From: Opitutia bacterium
GTDB lineage: Bacteria; Verrucomicrobiota; Verrucomicrobiia; Opitutales; Seribacteraceae
Reading direction: 5' to 3'
Assembly: GCA_002692605.1 (NCBI GenBank)
Contig: NZLE01000059.1
Coordinates: 15,461 to 34,701 of the forward strand
Length of the DNA stretch: 19,241 nucleotides
Below the pieces are notes generated by a model, which was given only the letters and a program-made list of their open reading frames with translations, searched no databases and was not told the origin of the DNA. Positions 9,434-15,431 of this stretch are shown piece by piece. A program made the translations under genes and the position numbers. Position 1 is the stretch's first letter; every line of letters begins with the position of its first letter.

Positions 9434-9474
9434 CGGCTGAAGCCGCAGGTTGAAATTCAACCATACGGCTTCAG
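9434..9474 (-). promoter_or_regulatory. Long hairpin in the rplL-rpoB spacer (attenuator or RNase processing element)
   Basis: Bases 9437-9445 and 9466-9474 form a perfect nine-pair stem (CTGAAGCCG with CGGCTTCAG). Inside it, 9448-9454 and 9456-9462 are also complementary (GGTTGAA with TTCAACC), so the RNA can fold into one extended two-part hairpin. The stem's downstream arm can alternatively pair with the next bases: 9434-9445 is itself a palindrome (CGGCT, two bases, AGCCG). No U-run follows on the minus strand, so this is not a standard terminator. In E. coli the same interval carries an attenuator and an RNase III site that lower rpoBC output relative to the ribosomal genes; an analogous role is my inference. 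Confidence 0.65.
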
Positions 9475-9502
9475 TAAAATTAGAGTTTGGAAAGAAAGAG
9501 CA

Positions 9503-9895
9503 TTACTTAACTTCAGCCTTTGCTCCTGCAGCTTCCAACTTCTTGGAAATTTCCGTCGCCTCATCCTTGGAGACGCCTTCTTTGACTGCTTTTGGAGCCC
9601 CCTCAACCAGTTCCTTGGCTTCCTTGAGGCCAAGACCCGTGATTCCTCGGACTTCCTTGATGACCGCAATTTTATTGCCACCGAATTCGGTGAGAATAAC
9701 GTCAAATTCGGTTTTTTCCTCTGTGGCTCCTCCTTCGGCATCTCCTTCCCCAGCTGGGGCAGCGACAGCTACGGCAGCCGGTGCGGCTGCACTGACTCCC
9801 CACTTCTCTTCAAGTTCTTTTACGAGATCGGCAATCTCAATTACTGATTGGCCGCTAAGCCATTCTACGACTTGGTCTTTGGATATATCTGACAT
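9503..9895 (-). CDS. rplL: 50S ribosomal protein L7/L12
   Basis: L12 dimers form the mobile stalk that recruits and activates translational GTPases; it is the only ribosomal protein present in several copies per ribosome. The 130-residue product has the three expected parts: an N-terminal dimerisation helix region (about 1-33), an alanine-rich flexible hinge (about 34-58), and the compact C-terminal domain with FDVILTEFGGNKIAVIKEVR and GLGLKEAKELVEGAPKAVKE. The ATG at 9893-9895 is preceded by AAGGAGG, with ten bases between GGAGG and the ATG. That is the only strong Shine-Dalgarno I found among the starts in this window and fits the need for extra L12. Spacers on both sides contain foldable RNA. 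Confidence 0.98.
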   Translation of the reverse strand: MSDISKDQVVEWLSGQSVIEIADLVKELEEKWGVSAAAPAAVAVAAPAGEGDAEGGATEEKTEFDVILTEFGGNKIAVIKEVRGITGLGLKEAKELVEGAPKAVKEGVSKDEATEISKKLEAAGAKAEVK

Positions 9896-10027
9896 GTTAT
9901 TTGTACCTCCTTGCCTGAATATGATTAGTACCTATTGGTGTTTAAGGGTCATCCCCTAATTTCTTCTAGGTTGGTGGTTATTGTTTGGTGATGATACGAG
10001 TATTAGGTAACTCGAATAAAATTATTT
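9896..10027 (-). promoter_or_regulatory. rplJ-rplL spacer with strong ribosome binding site and small hairpins
   Basis: This 132-base spacer is the longest inside the ribosomal protein genes here. It carries the rplL ribosome binding site (GGAGG at 9906-9910). Two small stems can be drawn: 9997-10001 with 10010-10014 (CGAGT with ACTCG, loop of eight), and 9943-9960 (TTAGGG with CCC-T-TAA, one bulge). Neither is followed by a U-run. The RNA may separate rplJ from rplL translation so that L12 is made independently. No confident promoter was seen. Confidence 0.45.
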
Positions 10028-10537
10028 TCAGTTTTTTTCGGACTTTGCCTTAAGGACGGTTACAAATCCTCGCGAGGGCGCACTCAGCAAAGTGACCAAT
10101 TGAGTGGAAGGGGAACTGATTAGAGAAAGAAGTTGAGCTCTCAGGCTCTCTAGCCCAGGCAATTTGGCCAATTGCTTGACCTCGTTCGCACTCAGCACTC
10201 GATCCCCTAATGCACCCGCCTTTACGGTAACCTTATCGGTTTTCTTAAAGTAATTTCCCAATGCCTTGGCCACACCGGATGCATCATCACCACCAACCAC
10301 AATAGCAGTATGACCACTTAGGTGATCGGATATTTCGGAGATATCCTTGTCTTTTGTAGCGAGCTTTAATGAAGAATTCTTGACGACATGGAATTCTGCT
10401 CCTTTCTCGGCAAGACTTTTCCTAAGCTCAGTGGTTTCTTCAGCATTGATACCTTGGTAATCAGTAACAAAAAAATAGTCGGATTTCGCCAAATGATTAC
10501 TGGTCTCTTCGATTAAGTATGCTTTTTCGGGTCTCAT
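10028..10537 (-). CDS. rplJ: 50S ribosomal protein L10
   Basis: L10 anchors the L12 dimers to the 23S rRNA GTPase-associated centre. The 169-residue product has the normal size. Its N-terminal rRNA-binding domain includes YFFVTDYQGINAEETTELRK (about 22-41) and AEFHVVKNSSLKLA. The C-terminal helical tail that binds L12 ends in LSAPSRGFVTVLKAKSEK, matching the family pattern APxRxxVxVLxA. The ATG at 10535-10537 is eight bases after the rplA stop, with no Shine-Dalgarno, suggesting coupled translation. In E. coli the L10-L12 complex represses this operon through a leader before rplJ. The eight-base gap here leaves no room for such a leader, so any such control would have to act elsewhere. Confidence 0.97.
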   Translation of the reverse strand: MRPEKAYLIEETSNHLAKSDYFFVTDYQGINAEETTELRKSLAEKGAEFHVVKNSSLKLATKDKDISEISDHLSGHTAIVVGGDDASGVAKALGNYFKKTDKVTVKAGALGDRVLSANEVKQLAKLPGLESLRAQLLSLISSPSTQLVTLLSAPSRGFVTVLKAKSEKN

Positions 10538-10545
10538 GGTAGAGA

Positions 10546-11232
10546 TTATTGGTATTGGGATGAATCAAGCCGAACGCTAGGGCTCATCGTGCTGCTTATG
10601 TGCATGCTTTTGATAAACCTTCCTCTGTAACCTTCGGGTCTGGAGTTTGCAACGGCATCAAGGGCAGCTCGCGCGTTTTCCTCTAACTGTTCATTGGTAA
10701 ACGATCTCTTTCCGATGACAACTGCCAAAGAACCTGTCTTGTCCATTTTAAATTCAACTCTTCCAGCCTTAACTTGATTGATCGCCTCCTCCAAATTATC
10801 GGTTACAGTACCGGATTTTGGTGTAGGCATTAATCCCCTTGGGCCAAGAACCCTGGCAATGCTTCGGACTTCCTTCATTGCACTTGTCGTAGAAAGGGCT
10901 ACGTCAAATTCAAGCCAGCCATCTTTAATCTTGGAGATCAAATCCTCCAAGCCTGCGTAGTCAGCTCCCAATGATTTCGCATCCTCTACATTTTCTGTGA
11001 AAACGAGAACCTTGACTTCCTTCCCACTACCGTGAGGGAGGTTAACGGTTCCTCTCACTGCTTGTGAAGTTTGCTTGGGGTCTACTCCCAAAGAGAAGGA
11101 GACTTCAACGGTTTCGTCAAATTTTGTTTTATTGAACCCCGAAAGCGCACTGACGGCGGACCCCAATTCTTGGCCACTTTCGTTCAGTCCGTCGCCAAGG
11201 GAGTTTTTATATCTTTTACTTCTTGCTATCAT
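10546..11232 (-). CDS. rplA: 50S ribosomal protein L1
   Basis: L1 forms the mobile L1 stalk that guides deacylated tRNA out of the E site and, in many bacteria, represses rplKA by binding its mRNA. The product is 228 residues, about the family norm. Domain I elements flank an inserted domain II that holds VLGPRGLMPTPKSGTVT (about 128-144). The C-terminal part includes the expected YRGRFIKSMHISSTMSPSV. The chosen ATG (11230-11232) gives MIARSKRYKNSL, which fits the usual MAKRSKRY start. The bases just upstream read CCTCCA, the opposite of a Shine-Dalgarno. The rplK stop lies 17 bases before. Confidence 0.97.
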   Translation of the reverse strand: MIARSKRYKNSLGDGLNESGQELGSAVSALSGFNKTKFDETVEVSFSLGVDPKQTSQAVRGTVNLPHGSGKEVKVLVFTENVEDAKSLGADYAGLEDLISKIKDGWLEFDVALSTTSAMKEVRSIARVLGPRGLMPTPKSGTVTDNLEEAINQVKAGRVEFKMDKTGSLAVVIGKRSFTNEQLEENARAALDAVANSRPEGYRGRFIKSMHISSTMSPSVRLDSSQYQ

Positions 11233-11249
11233 TGGAGGCTGTTTAAAGA

Positions 11250-11675
11250 TTAGTTTAGAACTTCGATGCCCATACTTCGAGCGGTCCCCTCAATTATTCT
11301 GCATGCAGCCTCTTCGCTTGATGCGTTAAGGTCGTTTTGCTTGGTTTTGACTATTTCAATAACCTGATCCCTAGTAACTCTTCCAACCTTATCACGATTG
11401 GGAACACCGGAACCCTTGGCAAGGCCAGCTGCTTTCTTGAGTAGAATGGACGCGGGCGGAGACTTGAGAATGAAACTGAAAGATCGGTCAGCGTAAACTG
11501 TGATTACCACCGGTAAAATCAAGCCTGACTGGTCCTTCGTTTTGGCATTAAACTCCTTACAAAATCCCATAATGTTAACGCCTTGGGCACCTAAAGCTGG
11601 ACCCACGGGTGGCGCTGGATTGGCTGCGCCGGCAGGGAGTTGAAGTTTTATTTGGCCTACTGCTTTCTTTGACAT
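11250..11675 (-). CDS. rplK: 50S ribosomal protein L11
   Basis: L11 binds the 23S GTPase-associated centre and is needed for RelA-type sensing of uncharged tRNA in bacteria that use it. The product is 141 residues, the standard length. The N-terminal domain has the proline-rich loop NPAPPVGPALG (the thiostrepton/micrococcin contact region), followed by GVNIMGFCKEFN. The C-terminal rRNA-binding domain has KKAAGLAKGSG, KVGRVT and the conserved end EGTARSMGIEV. The ATG at 11673-11675 is 17 bases after the nusG stop, and no Shine-Dalgarno precedes it. The order nusG-rplK-rplA-rplJ-rplL is the standard bacterial one. Confidence 0.98.
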   Translation of the reverse strand: MSKKAVGQIKLQLPAGAANPAPPVGPALGAQGVNIMGFCKEFNAKTKDQSGLILPVVITVYADRSFSFILKSPPASILLKKAAGLAKGSGVPNRDKVGRVTRDQVIEIVKTKQNDLNASSEEAACRIIEGTARSMGIEVLN

Positions 11676-11692
11676 TTTGCTTATTATTTGAC

Positions 11693-12271
11693 TTATTCTT
11701 CGTCCGCTTTTTCGACTTGCCAGAATTCAAGCTCGACTGGGGTAAATCTACCGAAAATAGAAACGGAAACCTTTAGCGTACCCTTTTCTGCATCAATTTC
11801 ATCAATCTCTCCCGTCAGATTAAGAAACGGCCCATCGAGAATTTTAACCACCTCTCCAATTGCAAACTTTACCTTGGGGACCTCCTTGCCTTCGGCTTCG
11901 TTTACCTGACGCAGAATTCTGCCTATCTCATCTTCCCCCAGGGGGGTTGGGTTTTCGCGTCCAATAAAATTGATGACTCCGTCCGTCTCCTTGATTTTGT
12001 ACCAGGGCTTTTTCAGCAAGTTTCCGGAACCATCAAAAAGCTTCATTTCCACAAATACGTATCCGGGGTAGAATTTTCGATCTCTTTGACGTTTCTTTCC
12101 GTTTTTTACTTCTGATACCGTTTCGATTGGAACCAAAACTTCACGCAAACAATCTGCAAACCCCTCATCTTCCTCTTTGTATTTGCTCAAGTACCTTTTT
12201 ACTTTGTCTTCATGATTGGATAGACACTGCAATGCATACCATTTCAGCTCAGTGGAGGTGGATGCGTTCAT
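11693..12271 (-). CDS. nusG: Transcription antitermination/elongation factor NusG
   Basis: NusG binds the RNA polymerase clamp and links it to Rho or to ribosomal protein S10. The 192-residue product has the N-terminal NGN domain (about 9-125), beginning WYALQCLSNHEDKVKRYL and including RKFYPGYVFVEM. A C-terminal KOW domain (about 138-190) has VVKILDGPFLNLTGEIDEID and VSIFGRFTPVELEFWQVEK. It is slightly longer than E. coli NusG (181), mainly from acidic residues in the NGN domain. The ATG at 12269-12271 is preceded by a C-rich spacer of 21 bases after secE, with no Shine-Dalgarno. The secE-nusG pairing is conserved across bacteria. Confidence 0.97.
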   Translation of the reverse strand: MNASTSTELKWYALQCLSNHEDKVKRYLSKYKEEDEGFADCLREVLVPIETVSEVKNGKKRQRDRKFYPGYVFVEMKLFDGSGNLLKKPWYKIKETDGVINFIGRENPTPLGEDEIGRILRQVNEAEGKEVPKVKFAIGEVVKILDGPFLNLTGEIDEIDAEKGTLKVSVSIFGRFTPVELEFWQVEKADEE

Positions 12272-12292
12272 AAATAGGGGTGGGGGGTGTTT

Positions 12293-12499
12293 CTAAGATT
12301 TTCTTAATAGTTGAGTCACGTACTCCACCCAGTTGGATAGAGAAAAGTCAGAGACGGAAATAAAGAGCCCGAGGATGGCAACACCAATAATGACTACCAC
12401 CGTTGAGCCGCGAAGCTCTTCCAAAGAAGGCCAGCTCGCTTTGCCTAATTCCGAGACAGTTTCTTTGTAAAAAGTTCTGACTTTTGTAAATGGATTCAC
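12293..12499 (-). CDS. secE: Preprotein translocase subunit SecE
   Basis: SecE clamps SecY in the SecYEG protein-conducting channel of the inner membrane. The 68-residue protein is the short single-span form found in most bacteria. It has an N-terminal amphipathic region with the conserved ETVSELGKASWPSLEEL (about 13-29), then one transmembrane segment (about 32-50, rich in V, I, L and G), then a short tail. The start is GTG (12497-12499); no ATG fits the family start better, and no Shine-Dalgarno is visible. It begins 18 bases after tRNA-Trp, and nusG follows after 21 bases. The small size and the context support the call. Confidence 0.95.
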   Translation of the reverse strand: MNPFTKVRTFYKETVSELGKASWPSLEELRGSTVVVIIGVAILGLFISVSDFSLSNWVEYVTQLLRKS

Positions 12500-12517
12500 T
12501 AAATTGTATGATGATAG

Positions 12518-12593
12518 TGGCGGGAGAAGAGGGACTCGAACCCCCAGCCTACGGTTTTGGAGACCGGTGCTCTACCAGTTGAGCTATTCTCCC
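12518..12593 (-). tRNA. tRNA-Trp (anticodon CCA)
   Basis: The cloverleaf reads GGGAGAA acceptor, D arm GCTC/GAGC, anticodon loop CTCCAAA with CCA, T loop TTCGAGT, acceptor TTCTCCC, discriminator G and an encoded CCA tail. Length is 76 with the tail. The anticodon stem has one C-U mismatch at its base (position 27-43; E. coli has C-G). It lies between tuf and secE, 34 bases after tuf, and must be processed out of the shared transcript. Confidence 0.96.
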
Positions 12594-12627
12594 AACGAAA
12601 CAATTGATTTGTAATACGCTGGATCTC

Positions 12628-13827
12628 TTAAAGAATTTCAGAAATATTTCCGGCACCTATCGTCTTTCCGCCTTCACGTATGGCAAAGCGTTGGCCTGAT
12701 TCCATAGCTATGGATTTCTGAAGTTCAATTTGAACGGCAAGGTTATCGCCTGGCATAACCATTTCTACTCCTTCCGGAAGTTCAACGATACCAGTAACAT
12801 CAGCAGTTCCAAAGAAGAATTGCGGGCGGTATCCCTTGAAGAATGGTGTATGACGGCCGCCCTCTTCCTTATTCAAAACGTAAATCTGAGCCTTGGCTTT
12901 TGTATGGGGTTTGATACTGCCTGGTGCAGCGATTACATGTCCTCGCTGAATATCTGATTTTTCGACTCCTCGTAGAAGTATGCCGACATTGTCCCCTGCT
13001 TGGCCTTCTCCAAGTTCCTTACGAAACATTTCAACACCCGTGCAGGTAGTAGTTCGCGATTCGCCCAAACCAACGATTTCAATTTCATCACCTACCTTTA
13101 CCATTCCTCTTTCAATTCGACCGGTAGCCACAGTACCACGACCTGTGATCGTAAATACATCCTCGACTGCCATGAGCAAAGGCTTGTCTACGTCTCTGAC
13201 TGGTTCGGCAATTTCAGCATCAATGGCGTCCATTAAGTTTTGGATGGCACCGAGGCCAAGATCGCTCTCATCATCTTCCAAAGCCTTGGTTGCGGACCCA
13301 CGAATGATTTTGGCATTATCACCATCAAATTCATATTTGCTGAGAAGGTCTCGGATTTCCATGTCCACCAACTCCAACAACTCTTCGTCGTCACCAGACA
13401 TAAGGTCACATTTATTAAGAAAAACCACCAAGTTCGGAACATCCACCTGACGGGCAAGAAGGATGTGCTCGCGAGTCTGTGGCATGGGACCGGTGGTGGC
13501 GTCAACTACAAGAATCGCTCCATCCATTTGAGCCGCTCCGGTAATCATGTTTTTGACAAAGTCAGCGTGACCGGGACAATCTACGTGAGCGTAGTGACGG
13601 TTTGCGGACTCGTACTCTACGTGAGAGACCGCAATCGTTACAATCTTGGATGCATCACGAACTGTACCACCTTTAGCAATGTCTGCATAAGTTTTAACTT
13701 CTGCCAAGCCCTGCCTTGCCTGAGCATGCAGAATTGCTGTGGTGAGCGTGGTCTTACCATGGTCTACGTGACCGATGGTACCTACGTTAACGTGAGGTTT
13801 GGTGCGTTGGAACTGTTCTTTGGCCAT
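12628..13827 (-). CDS. tuf: Elongation factor Tu with an atypical switch I
   Basis: EF-Tu carries aminoacyl-tRNA to the ribosome as a GTP complex. The 399-residue protein (E. coli 394) has P-loop GHVDHGKT (19-26), DCPGH (83-87) with the catalytic His87, NKCD (138-141) and SAT (178-180, usually SAL), then beta-barrel domains 2 and 3 ending in REGGKTIGAGNISEIL. Switch I (about 51-66) is abnormal: the usual APEEKARGITI is replaced by AKGGTVRDASKIVTI, two residues longer. The Mg-contacting threonine probably survives as Thr64. Both other frames across this stretch hit stops, so a simple frameshift is unlikely. In domain 3, FGTADVTG replaces FRTTDVTG (Gly340). It sits 25 bases after tRNA-Thr, as expected for the tRNA-tuf-tRNA-secE arrangement. 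No Shine-Dalgarno. Confidence 0.97.
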   Translation of the reverse strand: MAKEQFQRTKPHVNVGTIGHVDHGKTTLTTAILHAQARQGLAEVKTYADIAKGGTVRDASKIVTIAVSHVEYESANRHYAHVDCPGHADFVKNMITGAAQMDGAILVVDATTGPMPQTREHILLARQVDVPNLVVFLNKCDLMSGDDEELLELVDMEIRDLLSKYEFDGDNAKIIRGSATKALEDDESDLGLGAIQNLMDAIDAEIAEPVRDVDKPLLMAVEDVFTITGRGTVATGRIERGMVKVGDEIEIVGLGESRTTTCTGVEMFRKELGEGQAGDNVGILLRGVEKSDIQRGHVIAAPGSIKPHTKAKAQIYVLNKEEGGRHTPFFKGYRPQFFFGTADVTGIVELPEGVEMVMPGDNLAVQIELQKSIAMESGQRFAIREGGKTIGAGNISEIL

Positions 13828-13852
13828 TGATTTGACTTGTTGTGGTTTTAGG

Positions 13853-13928
<76 letters not shown>

Positions 13929-13965
13929 GGAGGGCATGGGGTTGATAATTTAAGAAAAGCGTCTA

Positions 13966-13993
13966 AAACTAGCCGAATGAACTTGCATGTCAA
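13966..13993 (-). promoter_or_regulatory. Candidate main promoter of the tRNA-Thr/tuf/ribosomal/rpoBC unit
   Basis: On the minus strand a perfect -35 box TTGACA (13988-13993) is followed after 16 bases by TAGTTT (13966-13971), a weak -10 match. Transcription would begin near 13959 and reach tRNA-Thr after about 30 bases. The position fits: it is the only sizeable non-coding gap upstream of the whole unit. The -10 assignment is uncertain. Confidence 0.55.
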
Positions 13994-14040
13994 GCAAAAC
14001 GAAAACTTTGGATGGCAAAACTCCGTTCGTCCCAAATTAT

Positions 14041-14070
14041 TTGCTTGCCCATATTTGCATTAGCAATAAT
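14041..14070 (+). promoter_or_regulatory. Candidate promoter of tRNA-Gly
   Basis: On the plus strand TTGCTT (14041-14046) is followed after 18 bases by AATAAT (14065-14070), five of six matches to the -10 consensus. Initiation would fall about nine bases before tRNA-Gly. The 157-base gap 13929-14085 thus appears to hold two divergent promoters, this one and that of tRNA-Thr; no other feature was seen in it. Confidence 0.45.
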
Positions 14071-14085
14071 TCAAGAGTATTTATT

Positions 14086-14161
<76 letters not shown>

Positions 14162-14172
14162 TGAATATCCTT

Positions 14173-14925
14173 TCAGGGCATTAAACTTTCAACAGTATCA
14201 GCAAGTTCCGCCACACAAGCGACAATATTGTTGTGGGTTCCATCAAGTTTAATGATTTTTGCCCCCGCTCCCTTTATGATCGGTATAAGGGGAAGTATAT
14301 CACAATCCTTCAAATCCAAGTCCATCATAAGATCCGCTTTGCCTGAACAAAGCAGATAATAACCGAAGCAATCCCCCCATGTTCTTGACAAAGACCCCTT
14401 TTCGATCATTCCGTCATAGATCATTGAGTACCTAGAATTTCTGACCCTTTCAATATCGGTTGTCAGCATTAGGCAGTCTTCAAAACTCGTGAATTCTTTG
14501 GCGCGAGCTTGTTGACCGTTAATGAGGCAAACTGAGGAATCCCCGGCCACAAAATCGTTTCGCAACATTGGCAAACGAATTGATCCGTAGAGCGGAATTT
14601 CATTAAAACTTAATCCTAGGAGAATACCGAAAAGTGGCACACCATGTAGATAACTAACCGTTCCATCGATTGGATCAATCGTCCAGGTGTATTCCGAATT
14701 ATTATTTGTGAATTCATACTCTTCTCCAGAAATATTATGGGTGGGATAGGATTCTCTAATCTGGTTTCTTATTTTCTTCTCGATCGAAAAGTCCGTTTTC
14801 GTTACGACACTTTTATCATCCTTAAGACTTGCATCAGAATGCTCTACCCCTGACAAGGTTGAAGCCGAAACTGCATCGGTTGCTCTTTCAGCAAAAACAT
14901 AAAATTCATCAAATGATAAAGACAT
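14173..14925 (-). CDS. Inositol monophosphatase family phosphatase, possibly histidinol-phosphatase (HisN-like)
   Basis: These are Mg-dependent, Li-sensitive-fold phosphomonoesterases of the cytosol. The 250-residue protein has the family metal-site motifs in order: TKTD (42-45), GEE (67-69), the signature WTIDPIDGT (81-89, metal ligands Asp84 and Asp87) and the C-terminal LKDCD with Asp209, where the family usually has a WD pair. The segment SRTWGDCFGYYLLCSGKADL (180-199) resembles histidinol-phosphatases of the HisN type more than inositol phosphatases, so histidine biosynthesis is my best guess; other sugar phosphates are possible. No his genes are nearby. I chose ATG at 14923-14925; a TTG at 14929-14931 would add two residues. 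It diverges from the exonuclease-like gene with only five bases between start codons. Confidence 0.8.
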   Translation of the reverse strand: MSLSFDEFYVFAERATDAVSASTLSGVEHSDASLKDDKSVVTKTDFSIEKKIRNQIRESYPTHNISGEEYEFTNNNSEYTWTIDPIDGTVSYLHGVPLFGILLGLSFNEIPLYGSIRLPMLRNDFVAGDSSVCLINGQQARAKEFTSFEDCLMLTTDIERVRNSRYSMIYDGMIEKGSLSRTWGDCFGYYLLCSGKADLMMDLDLKDCDILPLIPIIKGAGAKIIKLDGTHNNIVACVAELADTVESLMP

Positions 14926-14930
14926 CGACA

Positions 14931-15431
14931 ATGATGGGGAAAGGTTTGTCCTTGGATTTCGAAGGAAATTTGGAGATTGGCATCAGAGAAATCGGTCTCG
15001 TTTCATTTTCGGAATTCATACTAGTGGAGGCGAAAGAATTCATTGTCACAAAAACAACCGATTTAAAAGACATTTTTGAAAAAGACAGTGATTATCAATT
15101 TATCATTTCCCATAACGTTAGCATAGAAAGAAATCTTATTAAAAAGTTCTTGCCATATCCAATTTGCAAAGATGGATCATTACGAAAATGGGGCCCTTGG
15201 CTGGATACGGTTACTATCTATCAAAAACTTTATCCAAACCTAATCAGTTATGATCTGAAAGCTCTCGTTAATCATTTTTTGGATCAGAAACTTCTTAATG
15301 ACTTGTGTTTTAAATTCTGTAAACCCGAGAAGCAAAAGTATCACAATGCATTGTTCGATGCACTTTGCTCATATTTACTTGTTGAACGGTTAGCGAAGGT
15401 CATTGATCTGAAGGCTTTTCTTCAAGAATAA
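14931..15431 (+). CDS. Small DEDDh-type 3'-5' exonuclease-like protein
   Basis: The 166-residue product looks like a stand-alone DnaQ-fold nuclease. Exo I is LSLDFEG with Asp9 and Glu11. Exo II is ISHNVSIERNLI (59-70), where the usual Asp is Glu66. A region WGPWLDTVTIYQKLYPNL (87-104) matches the DnaQ-like helix following Exo II. Exo III is YHNALFDA with His138 and Asp143 (H-x4-D). Such proteins trim single-stranded DNA or RNA; the substrate here is unknown, and the family seems lineage-restricted. I chose ATG 14931 because homology begins just after it; an upstream ATG at 14829 would run antisense through the phosphatase gene. No Shine-Dalgarno is present. Its 3' end overlaps the gyrA 3' end by 32 bases. 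The D-to-E change could reduce or alter activity. Confidence 0.75.
   Translation: MMGKGLSLDFEGNLEIGIREIGLVSFSEFILVEAKEFIVTKTTDLKDIFEKDSDYQFIISHNVSIERNLIKKFLPYPICKDGSLRKWGPWLDTVTIYQKLYPNLISYDLKALVNHFLDQKLLNDLCFKFCKPEKQKYHNALFDALCSYLLVERLAKVIDLKAFLQE

Noticed and set aside
13630..13677. Frameshift as explanation for the odd EF-Tu switch I
   Set aside because: The two alternative frames contain stops and do not restore the usual motif, and conserved sequence resumes in the same frame.
13240..13830. Antisense open frame of 196 codons opposite tuf
   Set aside because: It mirrors the coding constraint of tuf, has no recognisable motif and no ribosome binding site.
14829..14930. Upstream start for the exonuclease-like gene
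   Set aside because: The extra 34 residues have no exonuclease similarity and would be fully antisense to the phosphatase gene; the Exo I motif begins right after the ATG at 14931.
14926..14931. TTG start for the phosphatase gene
   Set aside because: An ATG two codons later gives an equally good N-terminus, so the rarer start codon is not needed.
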